62,301 bases of DNA from an uncultured Oscillospiraceae bacterium (GTDB lineage: Bacteria; Bacillota; Clostridia; Oscillospirales; Oscillospiraceae). Both the position numbers and the translations under genes were made by a program. The notes under the pieces were generated by a model, which did no database searches, was not told the origin of the DNA, and saw only the letters and a program-made list of their open reading frames with translations. Positions 33,362 through 40,525 of this stretch are shown in pieces. The stretch's first letter is position 1. Every line of letters starts with the position of its first letter. Where the stretch lies: assembly GCA_934591705.1 (NCBI GenBank), contig CAKTPM010000007.1, positions 1 to 62,301 of the forward strand. The letters run 5' to 3'.

Positions 33362-34081
33362 TTACTTAGTACGGGCGGAAGCCTTCTGGGGATTACGACC
33401 GGAAGCCTTCTGGGGATTGTTGCTGATGCCGGACTCAACATTCTTGACACGGTGAGTCTTGACGGTGCTCTTGATCATCACCAGGCCGCCCTTGGGGCCG
33501 GGGATGGCGCCGCGAACGGCGATGAGGTTCAGCTCTGCATCCACCTTCACGATGTCCAGGTTCTGGATGGTGACGGTGTCAACGCCCATGTGGCCGGCGC
33601 CGATCTTGCCCTTGAAGATACGGGAGGGATCGGTGGTGGAGCCCATGGAGCCGGCGTGGCGATGAACGGGACCGCCGCCGTGGCTGGTGGGGGTGCGCTG
33701 TGCGCCCCAGCGCTTGATAACGCCCTGGTAGCCGTGACCCTTGCTGGTGCCGGTAACATCCACGAAGTCACCCTCCTTGAAGGTGTCCGCCTTGACGATG
33801 TCGCCGACATTCAGCTCGGAGGCGTTCTCCAGGTTGAACTCGCGCAGGTACTTCTTGGGGGCCACGCCTGCCTTATTCAGGTGGCCCATCTCGGGCATGG
33901 TGAGTTTGCGCTCGGGCACATCCTCAAAGCCCAGCTGGACGGCCTCATACCCTTCCTTTTCGGAAGTCTTCTTCTGAACGACGGTGCAGGGACCTGCCTC
34001 GATAACGGTAACAGGGATCACCTTGCCGGTTTCGTCGAAGATCTGAGACATGCCAACTTTCTTGCCGATGATTGCTTTCAT
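33362..34081 (-). CDS. rplC: 50S ribosomal protein L3 with a repeated C-terminal tail
   Basis: L3 is an early assembly protein whose loop approaches the peptidyl transferase centre. The first 210 residues or so are typical (MKAIIGKKVGMSQIFDE, RWGAQRTPTSHGGGPVHRHAGSMG). The end differs from the usual L3: a short duplicated NPQKAS unit precedes ARTK. The DNA shows the cause, a 19-base direct repeat with a 24-base period at 33376-33394 and 33400-33418. Upstream lies a 170-base structured gap to rpsJ. Confidence 0.97.
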   Translation of the reverse strand: MKAIIGKKVGMSQIFDETGKVIPVTVIEAGPCTVVQKKTSEKEGYEAVQLGFEDVPERKLTMPEMGHLNKAGVAPKKYLREFNLENASELNVGDIVKADTFKEGDFVDVTGTSKGHGYQGVIKRWGAQRTPTSHGGGPVHRHAGSMGSTTDPSRIFKGKIGAGHMGVDTVTIQNLDIVKVDAELNLIAVRGAIPGPKGGLVMIKSTVKTHRVKNVESGISNNPQKASGRNPQKASARTK

Positions 34082-34251
34082 GTATGATCCTCCTTAAAGG
34101 TTATTGGTCGGCATAGATTCAGCCCGCATTGGGTACGGGCAGCTTGCTCTGCCGACTTAACCCGTCCGCTCTCACGCAAGTCGAGCGGACATTGGGCAGC
34201 AAGCGATTTAGGGGTTGCTGTGAGTCGCGCGCAATATATTTAATGTATATA
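34082..34251 (-). other. Structured non-coding gap between rpsJ and rplC
   Basis: The 170 bases contain no gene. They can form two neighbouring hairpins: GTCGGCA at 34107-34113 with TGCCGAC at 34150-34156 (enclosing a small GCCCG/CGGGC stem), and GTCCGCTC at 34164-34171 with GAGCGGAC at 34183-34190. Neither is followed by a T-run on the minus strand, so they are not terminators. An AT-rich stretch lies just below rpsJ. Confidence 0.6.
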
Positions 34252-34560
34252 TTACAGCTTGATCTCGATCTCCACGCCGGCGGGCAGGTCGAGAGCCATC
34301 AGGGCCTCGATGGTCTTGGGGGTGGAGTTGGTGATGTCGATCAGTCTCTTGTGCGTGCGGCGCTCGAACTGCTCGCGGGAATCCTTGTACTTGTGGGTAG
34401 CACGCAGAATGGTGACGATCTCCTTCTTGGTGGGCAGAGGGATGGGGCCGGACACGGAAGCGCCGGTGCGCTTGGCGGTCTCGACGATCTTCTCTGCGGA
34501 CTGGTCGATGACCTGGTGGTCATAGGCCTTCAGACGAATGCGAATCATTTCTTTTGCCAT
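34252..34560 (-). CDS. rpsJ: 30S ribosomal protein S10
   Basis: S10 belongs to the 30S head and, with NusB, to the antitermination complex. The 102-residue protein starts MAKEMIRIRLKAYDHQVIDQ and contains SGPIPLPTKKEIVTILRATHKYKDSREQFERRTHKRL. It is the first gene of the superoperon, behind a leader of about 280 bases. Confidence 0.97.
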   Translation of the reverse strand: MAKEMIRIRLKAYDHQVIDQSAEKIVETAKRTGASVSGPIPLPTKKEIVTILRATHKYKDSREQFERRTHKRLIDITNSTPKTIEALMALDLPAGVEIEIKL

Positions 34561-34845
34561 GGTTTCTACTCCTTACAATTTCGTACGGTTTTCTGCTTTT
34601 GGTCGATCCCGTACGGCGAGGCATTGCTATCCACCGTTCCGTGCGTATCATTCCAGCTCATGAAAAACACCGGCATTTGGCCGGTGTATCTCTGGCATGG
34701 CGATCTACGCCCGGTGCACAGAAATCCTCAGCCGCCCGATTATCGGACATACTCCCCGGAAGTTACCTCCTTGCGGAGCAATCTCCCGGATCATCGCAGT
34801 GTAAACGCCTCCGGGTGTGCAGCACCCTTCCCGCGCGTACTCACC
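34561..34845 (-). promoter_or_regulatory. Structured 5' leader of the S10 operon
   Basis: The stretch between the S10 promoter and rpsJ has no gene and can fold several stems: GGGTG/CACCC (34813-34827), ACACCGGC/GCCGGTGT (34669-34689, perfect 8 bp) and CGTACGG/CCGTACG (34582-34615). The length and folding are those of an autoregulated ribosomal-protein leader. I recognise no described class (it does not look like the E. coli S10 leader). The binding protein is unknown, with L4 the first candidate by analogy. Confidence 0.6.
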
Positions 34846-34846
34846 T

Positions 34847-34875
34847 ATAATATAGGAAAATCCCGCATCTGTCAA
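34847..34875 (-). promoter_or_regulatory. S10 superoperon promoter
   Basis: On the minus strand TTGACA (34875-34870) and TATTAT (34852-34847) are separated by 17 bases, close to the sigma-A consensus. This is the only strong promoter seen upstream of the 31 ribosomal-operon genes. Confidence 0.9.
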
Positions 34876-34936
34876 GAAGTTTTTTCTCTTTTTTTAACGA
34901 ATTTTCAGAAATATTTTCGGCAGTTTGCCGAGAGAG

Positions 34937-34985
34937 AAAAACCGCCCCGGCAGGGGTCCTCCCTGCCGGGGACGGCGGTCCTTTT
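34937..34985 (-). terminator. uraA terminator
   Basis: CCCCGGCAGGG and CCCTGCCGGGG form an 11-bp stem, extended by CCG/CGG on both sides. On the minus strand TTTTTCTCTC follows. Confidence 0.88.
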
Positions 34986-35054
34986 CCCGTGCGCTGCGTT
35001 CTATATCGCGCAGGGCGCTTATTTCATCGCTATATTTTAATAAGGTGCCGTCGC

Positions 35055-36449
35055 TCAGAACTTGCCCAGGGAGCCGGAGTTCTCCTCATTGGGCATGTAG
35101 TCGGCCCGGCGGCCGGGGAGCACGGCGTTGAGCAGGATGCCCACGATGGAGGCCACAGCCAGACCGCTGAGGGCGATGTTCATCTCACCGATGTGGAAGG
35201 AGATGGCGCCGGTGGCCAGGTTGCCGGCGGTGGTGATGTTGGCGCCCAGGGAGCCGGAGAAGTTGATGCCCAGGGCCAGGCCCAGGATGGCGGCGGCGAT
35301 GATGACATTGCGGCTCTTCTGGAAGTCGGTCTTATTCTCCACCATGTTGCGCACGCCCACGGCGGAGATCATGCCGTAGAGGATGATGGACACACCGCCC
35401 ACGGTGGCGGCGGGCATGGCGTGGATGAGCTCGGCGAACTTGGGGCAGAAGCTCAGGATGATGGCGTACACGGCGGCCAGGCGCACCACCTTGGGGTCAT
35501 AGACCTTGGTGAGCACGAGAACGCCGGTGTTCTCGCCGTAGGTGGTGTTGGCAGGGGCGCCGAAGAGGGCGGCGATCATGGTGCCCACGCCGTCACCGAT
35601 GAGCGTGCGGTGCAGGCCGGGGTCCTCGATGTAGTTGCGGCCCACGGTAGAGCTGATGGCAGAGATGTCGCCTACATGCTCCATCATGGTGGCGAAGGCG
35701 ATGGGCACGATCATCACGATGGCGGAGATCAAGAAGCCAGTGTCCACATGGCCGGAGGCGAAGAGGCCGAACACGGTGTCAGAGCCCTTTACGGGCAGGC
35801 CGACCCAGGCGGCCTCCTTCACGGCGGTGAAGTCCACATTGCCGCTGAGGGCGGCCACGATGTAGGAGGCCACCACGCCCATGAGGATGGGGATGATCTT
35901 GATCATGCCCTTGCCCCAGATGTTGCACACCACGATCACCACCAGGGCCACCAGGGCGATGGGCCAGTTGGTGGCGCAGTTGTTGATGGCGGAGGGGGCC
36001 AGGATCAGGCCGATGGCGATGATGATGGGGCCGGTGACCACCGGGGGGAAGAACTTCATCACATTCTTGCTGCCGCAGGCCTTGCAGATGGCGGCCAGGA
36101 TAAGGTACAGCACACCGGCACAGGCCACGCCGGCGCAGGCATAGGGCAGGGCCTCGCTCTGGGAGAGACCCTTATCGGCGCCCATGGCCACCACGGCGGC
36201 ATAGCCGCCCAGGAAGGCGAAGGAGGAGCCAAGGAACACGGGCACCTTGCGGCCGGTGACCAGGTGCATGAACAGGGTGGCGATGCCGGCGAACAGCAGC
36301 GTGGCCGTGACGCTCAGGCCGGTGAGGATGGGCACCAGCACCGTGGCGCCGAACATGGCGAACAGGTGCTGCACACCCAGCACCAGCATCCGGGGCGTGC
36401 CCAGAGAACGGGCATCGTATACGGCCTCCTGGCCAATGTTGTCTTTCAT
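35055..36449 (-). CDS. uraA: Uracil permease (NCS2 family)
   Basis: UraA/PyrP imports uracil by proton symport. The 464-residue protein has the signature LGVQHLFAMFGATVLVP near residues 23-39, about fourteen hydrophobic helices, and ATMMEHVGDISAISS near residue 262, where the Glu is the conserved substrate-site residue of uracil transporters. GAPANTTYGENTGVLVLTK is also typical. It stands alone, without the pyr biosynthetic genes. The upstream 150 bases carry a small leader gene and a terminator. AGAGAGG precedes the ATG. Confidence 0.93.
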   Translation of the reverse strand: MKDNIGQEAVYDARSLGTPRMLVLGVQHLFAMFGATVLVPILTGLSVTATLLFAGIATLFMHLVTGRKVPVFLGSSFAFLGGYAAVVAMGADKGLSQSEALPYACAGVACAGVLYLILAAICKACGSKNVMKFFPPVVTGPIIIAIGLILAPSAINNCATNWPIALVALVVIVVCNIWGKGMIKIIPILMGVVASYIVAALSGNVDFTAVKEAAWVGLPVKGSDTVFGLFASGHVDTGFLISAIVMIVPIAFATMMEHVGDISAISSTVGRNYIEDPGLHRTLIGDGVGTMIAALFGAPANTTYGENTGVLVLTKVYDPKVVRLAAVYAIILSFCPKFAELIHAMPAATVGGVSIILYGMISAVGVRNMVENKTDFQKSRNVIIAAAILGLALGINFSGSLGANITTAGNLATGAISFHIGEMNIALSGLAVASIVGILLNAVLPGRRADYMPNEENSGSLGKF

Positions 36450-36497
36450 GATTTTTTCCTCTCTTTCTTATATATCAATTTTGATCTTGCAAACGGG

Positions 36498-36527
36498 CAA
36501 AAAGAAAGACCGGTCAAAAAACCGGTC
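36498..36527 (-). terminator. Attenuator terminator in the uraA leader
   Basis: On the minus strand GACCGGT, TTTTTG and ACCGGTC form a 7-bp stem followed by TTTCTTTTT. It lies about 50 bases before uraA and overlaps the stop codon of the small leader gene. Confidence 0.85.
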
Positions 36528-36594
36528 AAAAAACGGAAACGCTGATAAAAACAGTGGGACGCATCATAGCCGTGTACACAACCTTGCATTTCAT
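36526..36594 (-). CDS. Putative 22-residue leader peptide of uraA
   Basis: This gene is too short for standard gene finders. It begins MKCKVVYTAMM and ends FISVSVF, with 22 codons and a TGA stop. AGGAGGG lies about 8 bases before the ATG, a strong initiation site. The last codons are very U-rich in the mRNA (GUUUUU, GUUUUUU), and the stop codon lies in the first arm of the terminator. A ribosome that reaches the end would therefore cover the hairpin, as in the E. coli pyrBI leader. GGGACGC beside the ribosome-binding site (36598-36604) can also pair with GCGTCCC inside the leader (36556-36562). Confidence 0.7.
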   Translation of the reverse strand: MKCKVVYTAMMRPTVFISVSVF

Positions 36595-36624
36595 GGGGCG
36601 TCCCTCCTCTCATTTGCTCGACTT

Positions 36625-36653
36625 ATTATACGGGCTCGCCCTCAGAATTGCAA
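36625..36653 (-). promoter_or_regulatory. uraA promoter
   Basis: TTGCAA (36648-36653) and TATAAT (36630-36625 on the minus strand) have a 17-base spacer. Transcription would begin near 36618, giving a leader of about 170 bases. Confidence 0.85.
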
Positions 36654-36696
36654 GGGCTATTTTCCGTTTTATCATTATCTTTTCTAATGACAGTGT

Positions 36697-37233
36697 TTAA
36701 TCCGCTCCGAAGGACACCCGCCGCCGGAGGATGGGGCAAAGCAGGGCGGTCACTAAGATCTTCAGGGCGTCGCCGGGTAAAAAGGGCAGCATCCCCTTTT
36801 TCATCACAGCGGCGAAGGGCAGGCCCTTCCCCATATAGCCGTTCAGAATCAGCGCCATGTAGGGCAGACCCACGGCATAGAGCACCGCCAGCCCGGCGCA
36901 GCAGGCCAGGGCCATCCGCACCCGCCCTCCCGAGGCCGCCAGCTTGCCGATGACGAAGGCCGCCGGGATGAGCCCCAAAAGAAAGCCGAAGGTGGGCTGC
37001 AGCACATAGCCAAAGCCGCCGCCCATCGTAAAGATGGGCAGGCCCACCAGTCCCAAGAGCACATACACCCCCTGGCTCAGAGCGCCGTACTTGGCCCCCA
37101 GCAGCACCCCCGCCATGGCGGTGAAGAGAAACTGCAGCGTGATGGAGCTGACCCCCAGGGGGATCTTCAAAAAGGCGCCCACCGCCGTCAGCGCCGCGAA
37201 TACCGCCGTAAAAACCATCGTCCTCGCCTTCAT
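36697..37233 (-). CDS. bioY: Biotin transporter BioY
   Basis: BioY is the biotin-binding S component of an ECF transporter, though some members work alone. The 178-residue protein has about six helices, with the conserved opening VFTAVFAALTAVGAFLKIP, then GVSSITLQFLFTAMAG and the GLVGLPIFTMGGGFGYVLQPTFGFLLG segment. ATG 37233 is chosen because GGGAGG lies 6 bases upstream. It diverges from birA, and the shared region carries a BirA operator. No ecfAAT energising genes are in the window. Confidence 0.95.
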   Translation of the reverse strand: MKARTMVFTAVFAALTAVGAFLKIPLGVSSITLQFLFTAMAGVLLGAKYGALSQGVYVLLGLVGLPIFTMGGGFGYVLQPTFGFLLGLIPAAFVIGKLAASGGRVRMALACCAGLAVLYAVGLPYMALILNGYMGKGLPFAAVMKKGMLPFLPGDALKILVTALLCPILRRRVSFGAD

Positions 37234-37256
37234 GGTAAACCTCCCGCTGCTTTTTG

Positions 37257-37339
37257 GGTTTACAATAGAGGATTTTTCTCCGGTTGTCAACCCCTGCGGC
37301 GCAAATTCGGTTTACATGCGCCCGCCGCCGTGGTATACT
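37257..37339. promoter_or_regulatory. BirA operator shared by divergent bioY and birA promoters
   Basis: The half-sites TTGTCAACC (37284-37292) and GGTTTACAT (37309-37317) are 16 bases apart, matching the BirA box TTGTnAACC-N-GGTTnACAA. The left half overlaps the bioY -35 (TTGACA on the minus strand, 37290-37285; -10 TATTGT at 37267-37262). The right half overlaps the birA -35 (TTTACA, 37311-37316; -10 TATACT, 37334-37339). A third half-site, GGTTTACAA (37257-37265), covers the bioY -10. Biotinyl-AMP-bound BirA would repress both genes at once. Confidence 0.9.
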
Positions 37340-37365
37340 GGCGGCACGAAGAAAGGGGTGGCGCC

Positions 37366-38352
37366 ATGACCCAGCAGAAGATCTACCGGGCCCTATCCCA
37401 GGCGGAGGGGTACCTCTCCGGGGAGGCCCTGAGCCGGGAGCTGGGCATCACCCGGGCAGCGGTATGGAAGGCGGTGAAGGCCCTGCAAAGGCAGGGCTAT
37501 GACATCGAGGCCGTGTCCGGCCTGGGCTACCGGCTGCAGGGCGAAGGGCCCCTGCGCCCTGAGGACATTCGCCGGGCCCTGCCCTATTCCCGGGAGCACC
37601 TCCATGTGCTGGAAACGGTGGACTCCACCAACTCCCAGTGCCGCCGAATGGCCGCCGAGGGGGCGCCGGACGGCACCGTGGTCATCGCCCAGTGGCAGAC
37701 CGCCGGCCGGGGCCGCCGAGGCCGCTCCTTTGAGTCCCCGCCGAGGCTGGGGCTCTACCTCTCCATTCTGTGGCGGCCCCGGTGCCAGGTCCGGGCTCTG
37801 CTGCCGCTGACGGCGCTTTGCGCCGTGGCCGCCGCCCGGGCTCTGGAGAGGAGCTGCGGCGCGCCGTGTCAGATCAAGTGGCCCAACGACCTGGTGCTTC
37901 ACGGGAAGAAGCTGGCGGGCATCCTCACGGAGATGTCCGTGGAGGGAGAGAGCGGCGCCGTGGACTATGTGATCGTGGGCATCGGCATCAATGTGGGCCA
38001 CCGGCCGGAGGACTTCTCCCCGGAGGTGGCGGCCCTGGCCACCTCCCTGGCCCAGGAGCTGGAGGCGGCCCCCCGCCGGAGCGAGCTGGCCGCCGCCCTC
38101 ATCGAAGAATTAGACACCCTCCGCCGGGACATCCTCCCCCACCCCGGCCTCTGGCTGGCGGACTACCGGGCCGGGTGCCTGAATTTGGGCAAGCCCGTGC
38201 AGCTCCTCTATCCGGACGGCTCCCGCCGGAGCGGCCGGGCCCTGGCGGTGGACGAGGACTTCGGTCTCACGGTGGAGTTCCCCGACGGCACCGAGGAGAC
38301 CGTCCGCAGCGGCGAGGTGTCCGTCCGCGGGCTTTATGGCTACGCAGAGTGA
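37366..38352 (+). CDS. birA: Biotin-protein ligase and biotin repressor
   Basis: BirA attaches biotin to acceptor carboxylases and, as the biotinyl-AMP complex, represses biotin genes. The 328-residue protein is the bifunctional (group II) form: an N-terminal winged helix (about 1-60, GEALSRELGITRAAVWKAVK), the catalytic GRGRRGRS loop at 114-121, KWPNDL near residue 166, and a C-terminal SH3-like domain. ATG 37366 follows AAGGGG. It is divergent from bioY and lies under the shared operator. Confidence 0.96.
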   Translation: MTQQKIYRALSQAEGYLSGEALSRELGITRAAVWKAVKALQRQGYDIEAVSGLGYRLQGEGPLRPEDIRRALPYSREHLHVLETVDSTNSQCRRMAAEGAPDGTVVIAQWQTAGRGRRGRSFESPPRLGLYLSILWRPRCQVRALLPLTALCAVAAARALERSCGAPCQIKWPNDLVLHGKKLAGILTEMSVEGESGAVDYVIVGIGINVGHRPEDFSPEVAALATSLAQELEAAPRRSELAAALIEELDTLRRDILPHPGLWLADYRAGCLNLGKPVQLLYPDGSRRSGRALAVDEDFGLTVEFPDGTEETVRSGEVSVRGLYGYAE

Positions 38353-38411
38353 ACACTATATTTCACTACATTATTTATATGTATTTTATATAAGGAGTTG
38401 AAGCGCACGCT

Positions 38412-38954
38412 ATGAAAGAATTGCTGACCCTCTTTTTCACCTTCGCCAAGGTGGGGGTGATGACCTTCGGCGGCGGCATGGCCATGCTGCCCATTTTGCA
38501 GCGGGAGGTGGTGGAGAGCCGCCACTGGGCCACGGACGAGGAGCTGACGGACTATTTTGCCATCGGCCAGTGTACGCCGGGCATCATCGCCGTGAACACC
38601 GCCACCTTCATCGGCCAAAAGCGCCGGGGCGTGGTGGGGGGCATCGTGGCCACCCTGGGGATGGTGTTCCCCTCCCTGCTCATCATCACCCTCTTGGCGG
38701 GCATCATCACCCGCTTTTCCCACCTGGAGCCGGTGGCTCACGCCTTTGCGGGCATCCGGGTATGCGTGTGCGTGCTGATCTTCAACGCGGTGGTGAAGCT
38801 CTGGAAGGGCGCGGTGAAGGATCTCTGGGGGGTGGGCATCTTTGCGTGCGTCCTGGGGCTCACCCTGGCCACGGAACTCTCCCCCGTTCTCTTTGTGCTG
38901 GCCGCCGCTCTGGCGGGCATCGCCATCCGGGTGCTGGGAGGTGGCAAGAAATGA
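38412..38954 (+). CDS. Chromate transporter, short-chain subunit 1
   Basis: The 180-residue protein has the CHR domain signature near its start (FTFAKVGVMTFGGGMAMLPIL) and CTPGIIAVNTATFIG near residue 53. Each short CHR protein is half the size of E. coli-type ChrA and works as a pair. The second half follows with a 4-base overlap. The family exports chromate or takes up related oxyanions; with no chromate regulator nearby, the natural substrate is uncertain. Confidence 0.92.
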   Translation: MKELLTLFFTFAKVGVMTFGGGMAMLPILQREVVESRHWATDEELTDYFAIGQCTPGIIAVNTATFIGQKRRGVVGGIVATLGMVFPSLLIITLLAGIITRFSHLEPVAHAFAGIRVCVCVLIFNAVVKLWKGAVKDLWGVGIFACVLGLTLATELSPVLFVLAAALAGIAIRVLGGGKK

Positions 38955-39514
38955 TTTTTTTGCAGCTTTTCTATGAATTCTTCAAAACCGGCCTTTTCGC
39001 CGTAGGCGGCGGTTTGGCCACGCTGCCCTTTTTGAACGATATGGCCGACCGCACCGGCTGGTTCACCCGGGCCCAGCTGGCGGATATGCTGGCGGTGAGT
39101 GAGTCCACCCCCGGCCCCATCGGCGTGAACATGGCCACCTATGTGGGGTTTATCACCGCCGGGCTCCCCGGGGCGCTGGTGGCCACCCTGGGGCTGGTGG
39201 CCCCGTCCATCATCGTGATCCTCATCATTGCCGCCTTCCTGAAGGCCTTCCGGGACAACCGCTTTGTGGACGCCGCCTTTTACGGCCTGCGCCCCGCCTC
39301 CACCGCCATGGTGGCCGCGGCGGGCTTAGGGGTGGTGGTGCTCTCCCTGCTGGATACCGCCGTGCCCTTCGGCCCGGACTTCTTCCACTGGAAGGCCATC
39401 GCCCTGGCGGCGGTGCTGCTGGTGCTCACCCGCTGGGTGCCCCGGGTCAAGGACCTCCACCCCATCGTGTTCATCGGCTTGGGCGCCGCGGCGGGCATCC
39501 TGCTGAAGCTCTGA
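38951..39514 (+). CDS. Chromate transporter, short-chain subunit 2
   Basis: The 187-residue partner has its own CHR motifs (FFKTGLFAVGGGLATLPFL, and ESTPGPIGVNMATYVGF near residue 54). Its ATG at 38951 lies inside the stop of subunit 1 (ATGA), so the two are made in a coupled way and probably form a heterodimer with antiparallel halves. A terminator follows within 40 bases. Confidence 0.92.
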   Translation: MIFLQLFYEFFKTGLFAVGGGLATLPFLNDMADRTGWFTRAQLADMLAVSESTPGPIGVNMATYVGFITAGLPGALVATLGLVAPSIIVILIIAAFLKAFRDNRFVDAAFYGLRPASTAMVAAAGLGVVVLSLLDTAVPFGPDFFHWKAIALAAVLLVLTRWVPRVKDLHPIVFIGLGAAAGILLKL

Positions 39515-39521
39515 AGCACGC

Positions 39522-39556
39522 CATAAAAAAAGCACCCCGCAGGGTGCTTTTTTCAT
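39522..39556. terminator. Bidirectional terminator
   Basis: AAAAGCACCC-CGC-AGGGTGCTTTT with flanking A- and T-runs, between the convergent chromate transporter and dehydrogenase genes. Confidence 0.9.
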
Positions 39557-39559
39557 GGC

Positions 39560-40525
39560 TCAATAGCCCACGGCTCTATTCACCAGCCGCTTCAGGGGCC
39601 GGCCGGCGGCGTAGTTCTCCAGATCCTCGCAGAAGAGCTCCACATTGCGGTCCCGGGTGTAGCCCAGGGACATCTGGCCGGAGATGTGGGGCGTAATGAG
39701 CAGGTTCTTGGCGCTCCACGCGGCATCGCCCTGGGGCAGGGGCTCTGTCTCAAATACATCCAGGGCCGCACCGGCGATGCGCCCAGCATTCAGGGCCGCC
39801 ACCAGGGCGTTCTGGTCGACGGCGCTGCCCCGGCCCACATTCACCACATAGGCCCGCTCCGGCAAAAGGGCGATACGCTCCGCCGAGAGGAGGCCACGGG
39901 TCTCGCCGGTGGCGGGCAGGGCCATCACCAAAATGTCGGTATCCGGCAAAAGGGCGTCCAGCTCCTCATTGGTATGGATCTCGTCAAAGGCGGGGTCGGC
40001 GGCCTTCTTCGTCCGGCGCACGCCCCGGATACGCTTGGCCCCCAGGGCCTTGGCCCGGCGGGCAAACTCCGTGCCGATATCGCCGGTACCGATGACGGTG
40101 ATGGTGCTGCCGATGATGGAGCGCATGGGCAGCACCTTCCCCCAGCGGCCTGCCGCCTGATCGGCGCAGTAGGCGGGCATGTGGCGCAGGAGCATCAGCG
40201 TCACCATGAGGATGTGCTCGGCGATGGTCACCCCGTAGGCGCCGGAGGAGTTGGAGAGCATCACCGCCGGGGAGGTATAGAGCCCCTCGTCCAGATAGAT
40301 GTCCACCCCGGCGAAGCTGCCGCAGAACCACTTGAGGTTCGGGAAGGTCTTCAGCTCCCGGGGATCGGGGTCTCCGTAGATGATCTCATAGCTTCCCCTC
40401 TTATCCGCCGGCACGGAGGTGTTCGGATAATAGTCCACGGCAAAGCCGCACCGGGCGGCGGTGTCGTCGATGAGGCGGCGGTGCTTTTCCTCGGTGAAGT
40501 GGTCATAAACTGCGATCTTTCTCAT
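39560..40525 (-). CDS. D-isomer-specific 2-hydroxyacid dehydrogenase
   Basis: The 321-residue enzyme should reduce a 2-oxoacid with NAD(P)H. The Rossmann loop reads VIGTGDIGTEFARRAKALG (about residues 145-163). The family arginine lies in VNVGRGSAVD (about 236), the glutamate in DVFETEPLP, and the catalytic histidine in ITPHISG (about 283). The substrate cannot be told from the sequence. ATG 40525 follows GGAGG and overlaps the stop of the upstream flavoprotein by 4 bases, so the two form an operon. Confidence 0.9.
   Translation of the reverse strand: MRKIAVYDHFTEEKHRRLIDDTAARCGFAVDYYPNTSVPADKRGSYEIIYGDPDPRELKTFPNLKWFCGSFAGVDIYLDEGLYTSPAVMLSNSSGAYGVTIAEHILMVTLMLLRHMPAYCADQAAGRWGKVLPMRSIIGSTITVIGTGDIGTEFARRAKALGAKRIRGVRRTKKAADPAFDEIHTNEELDALLPDTDILVMALPATGETRGLLSAERIALLPERAYVVNVGRGSAVDQNALVAALNAGRIAGAALDVFETEPLPQGDAAWSAKNLLITPHISGQMSLGYTRDRNVELFCEDLENYAAGRPLKRLVNRAVGY

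Noticed and set aside
34082..34251. A tRNA gene or small RNA in the rpsJ-rplC gap
   Set aside because: The hairpins do not form a cloverleaf, there is no T-arm GTTCRA sequence, and no internal promoter or terminator is visible.
36450..36655. A PyrR-binding attenuator or purine riboswitch upstream of uraA
   Set aside because: I looked for the conserved PyrR anti-antiterminator loop and for the purine aptamer core and saw neither. The visible elements are a leader frame and a terminator.
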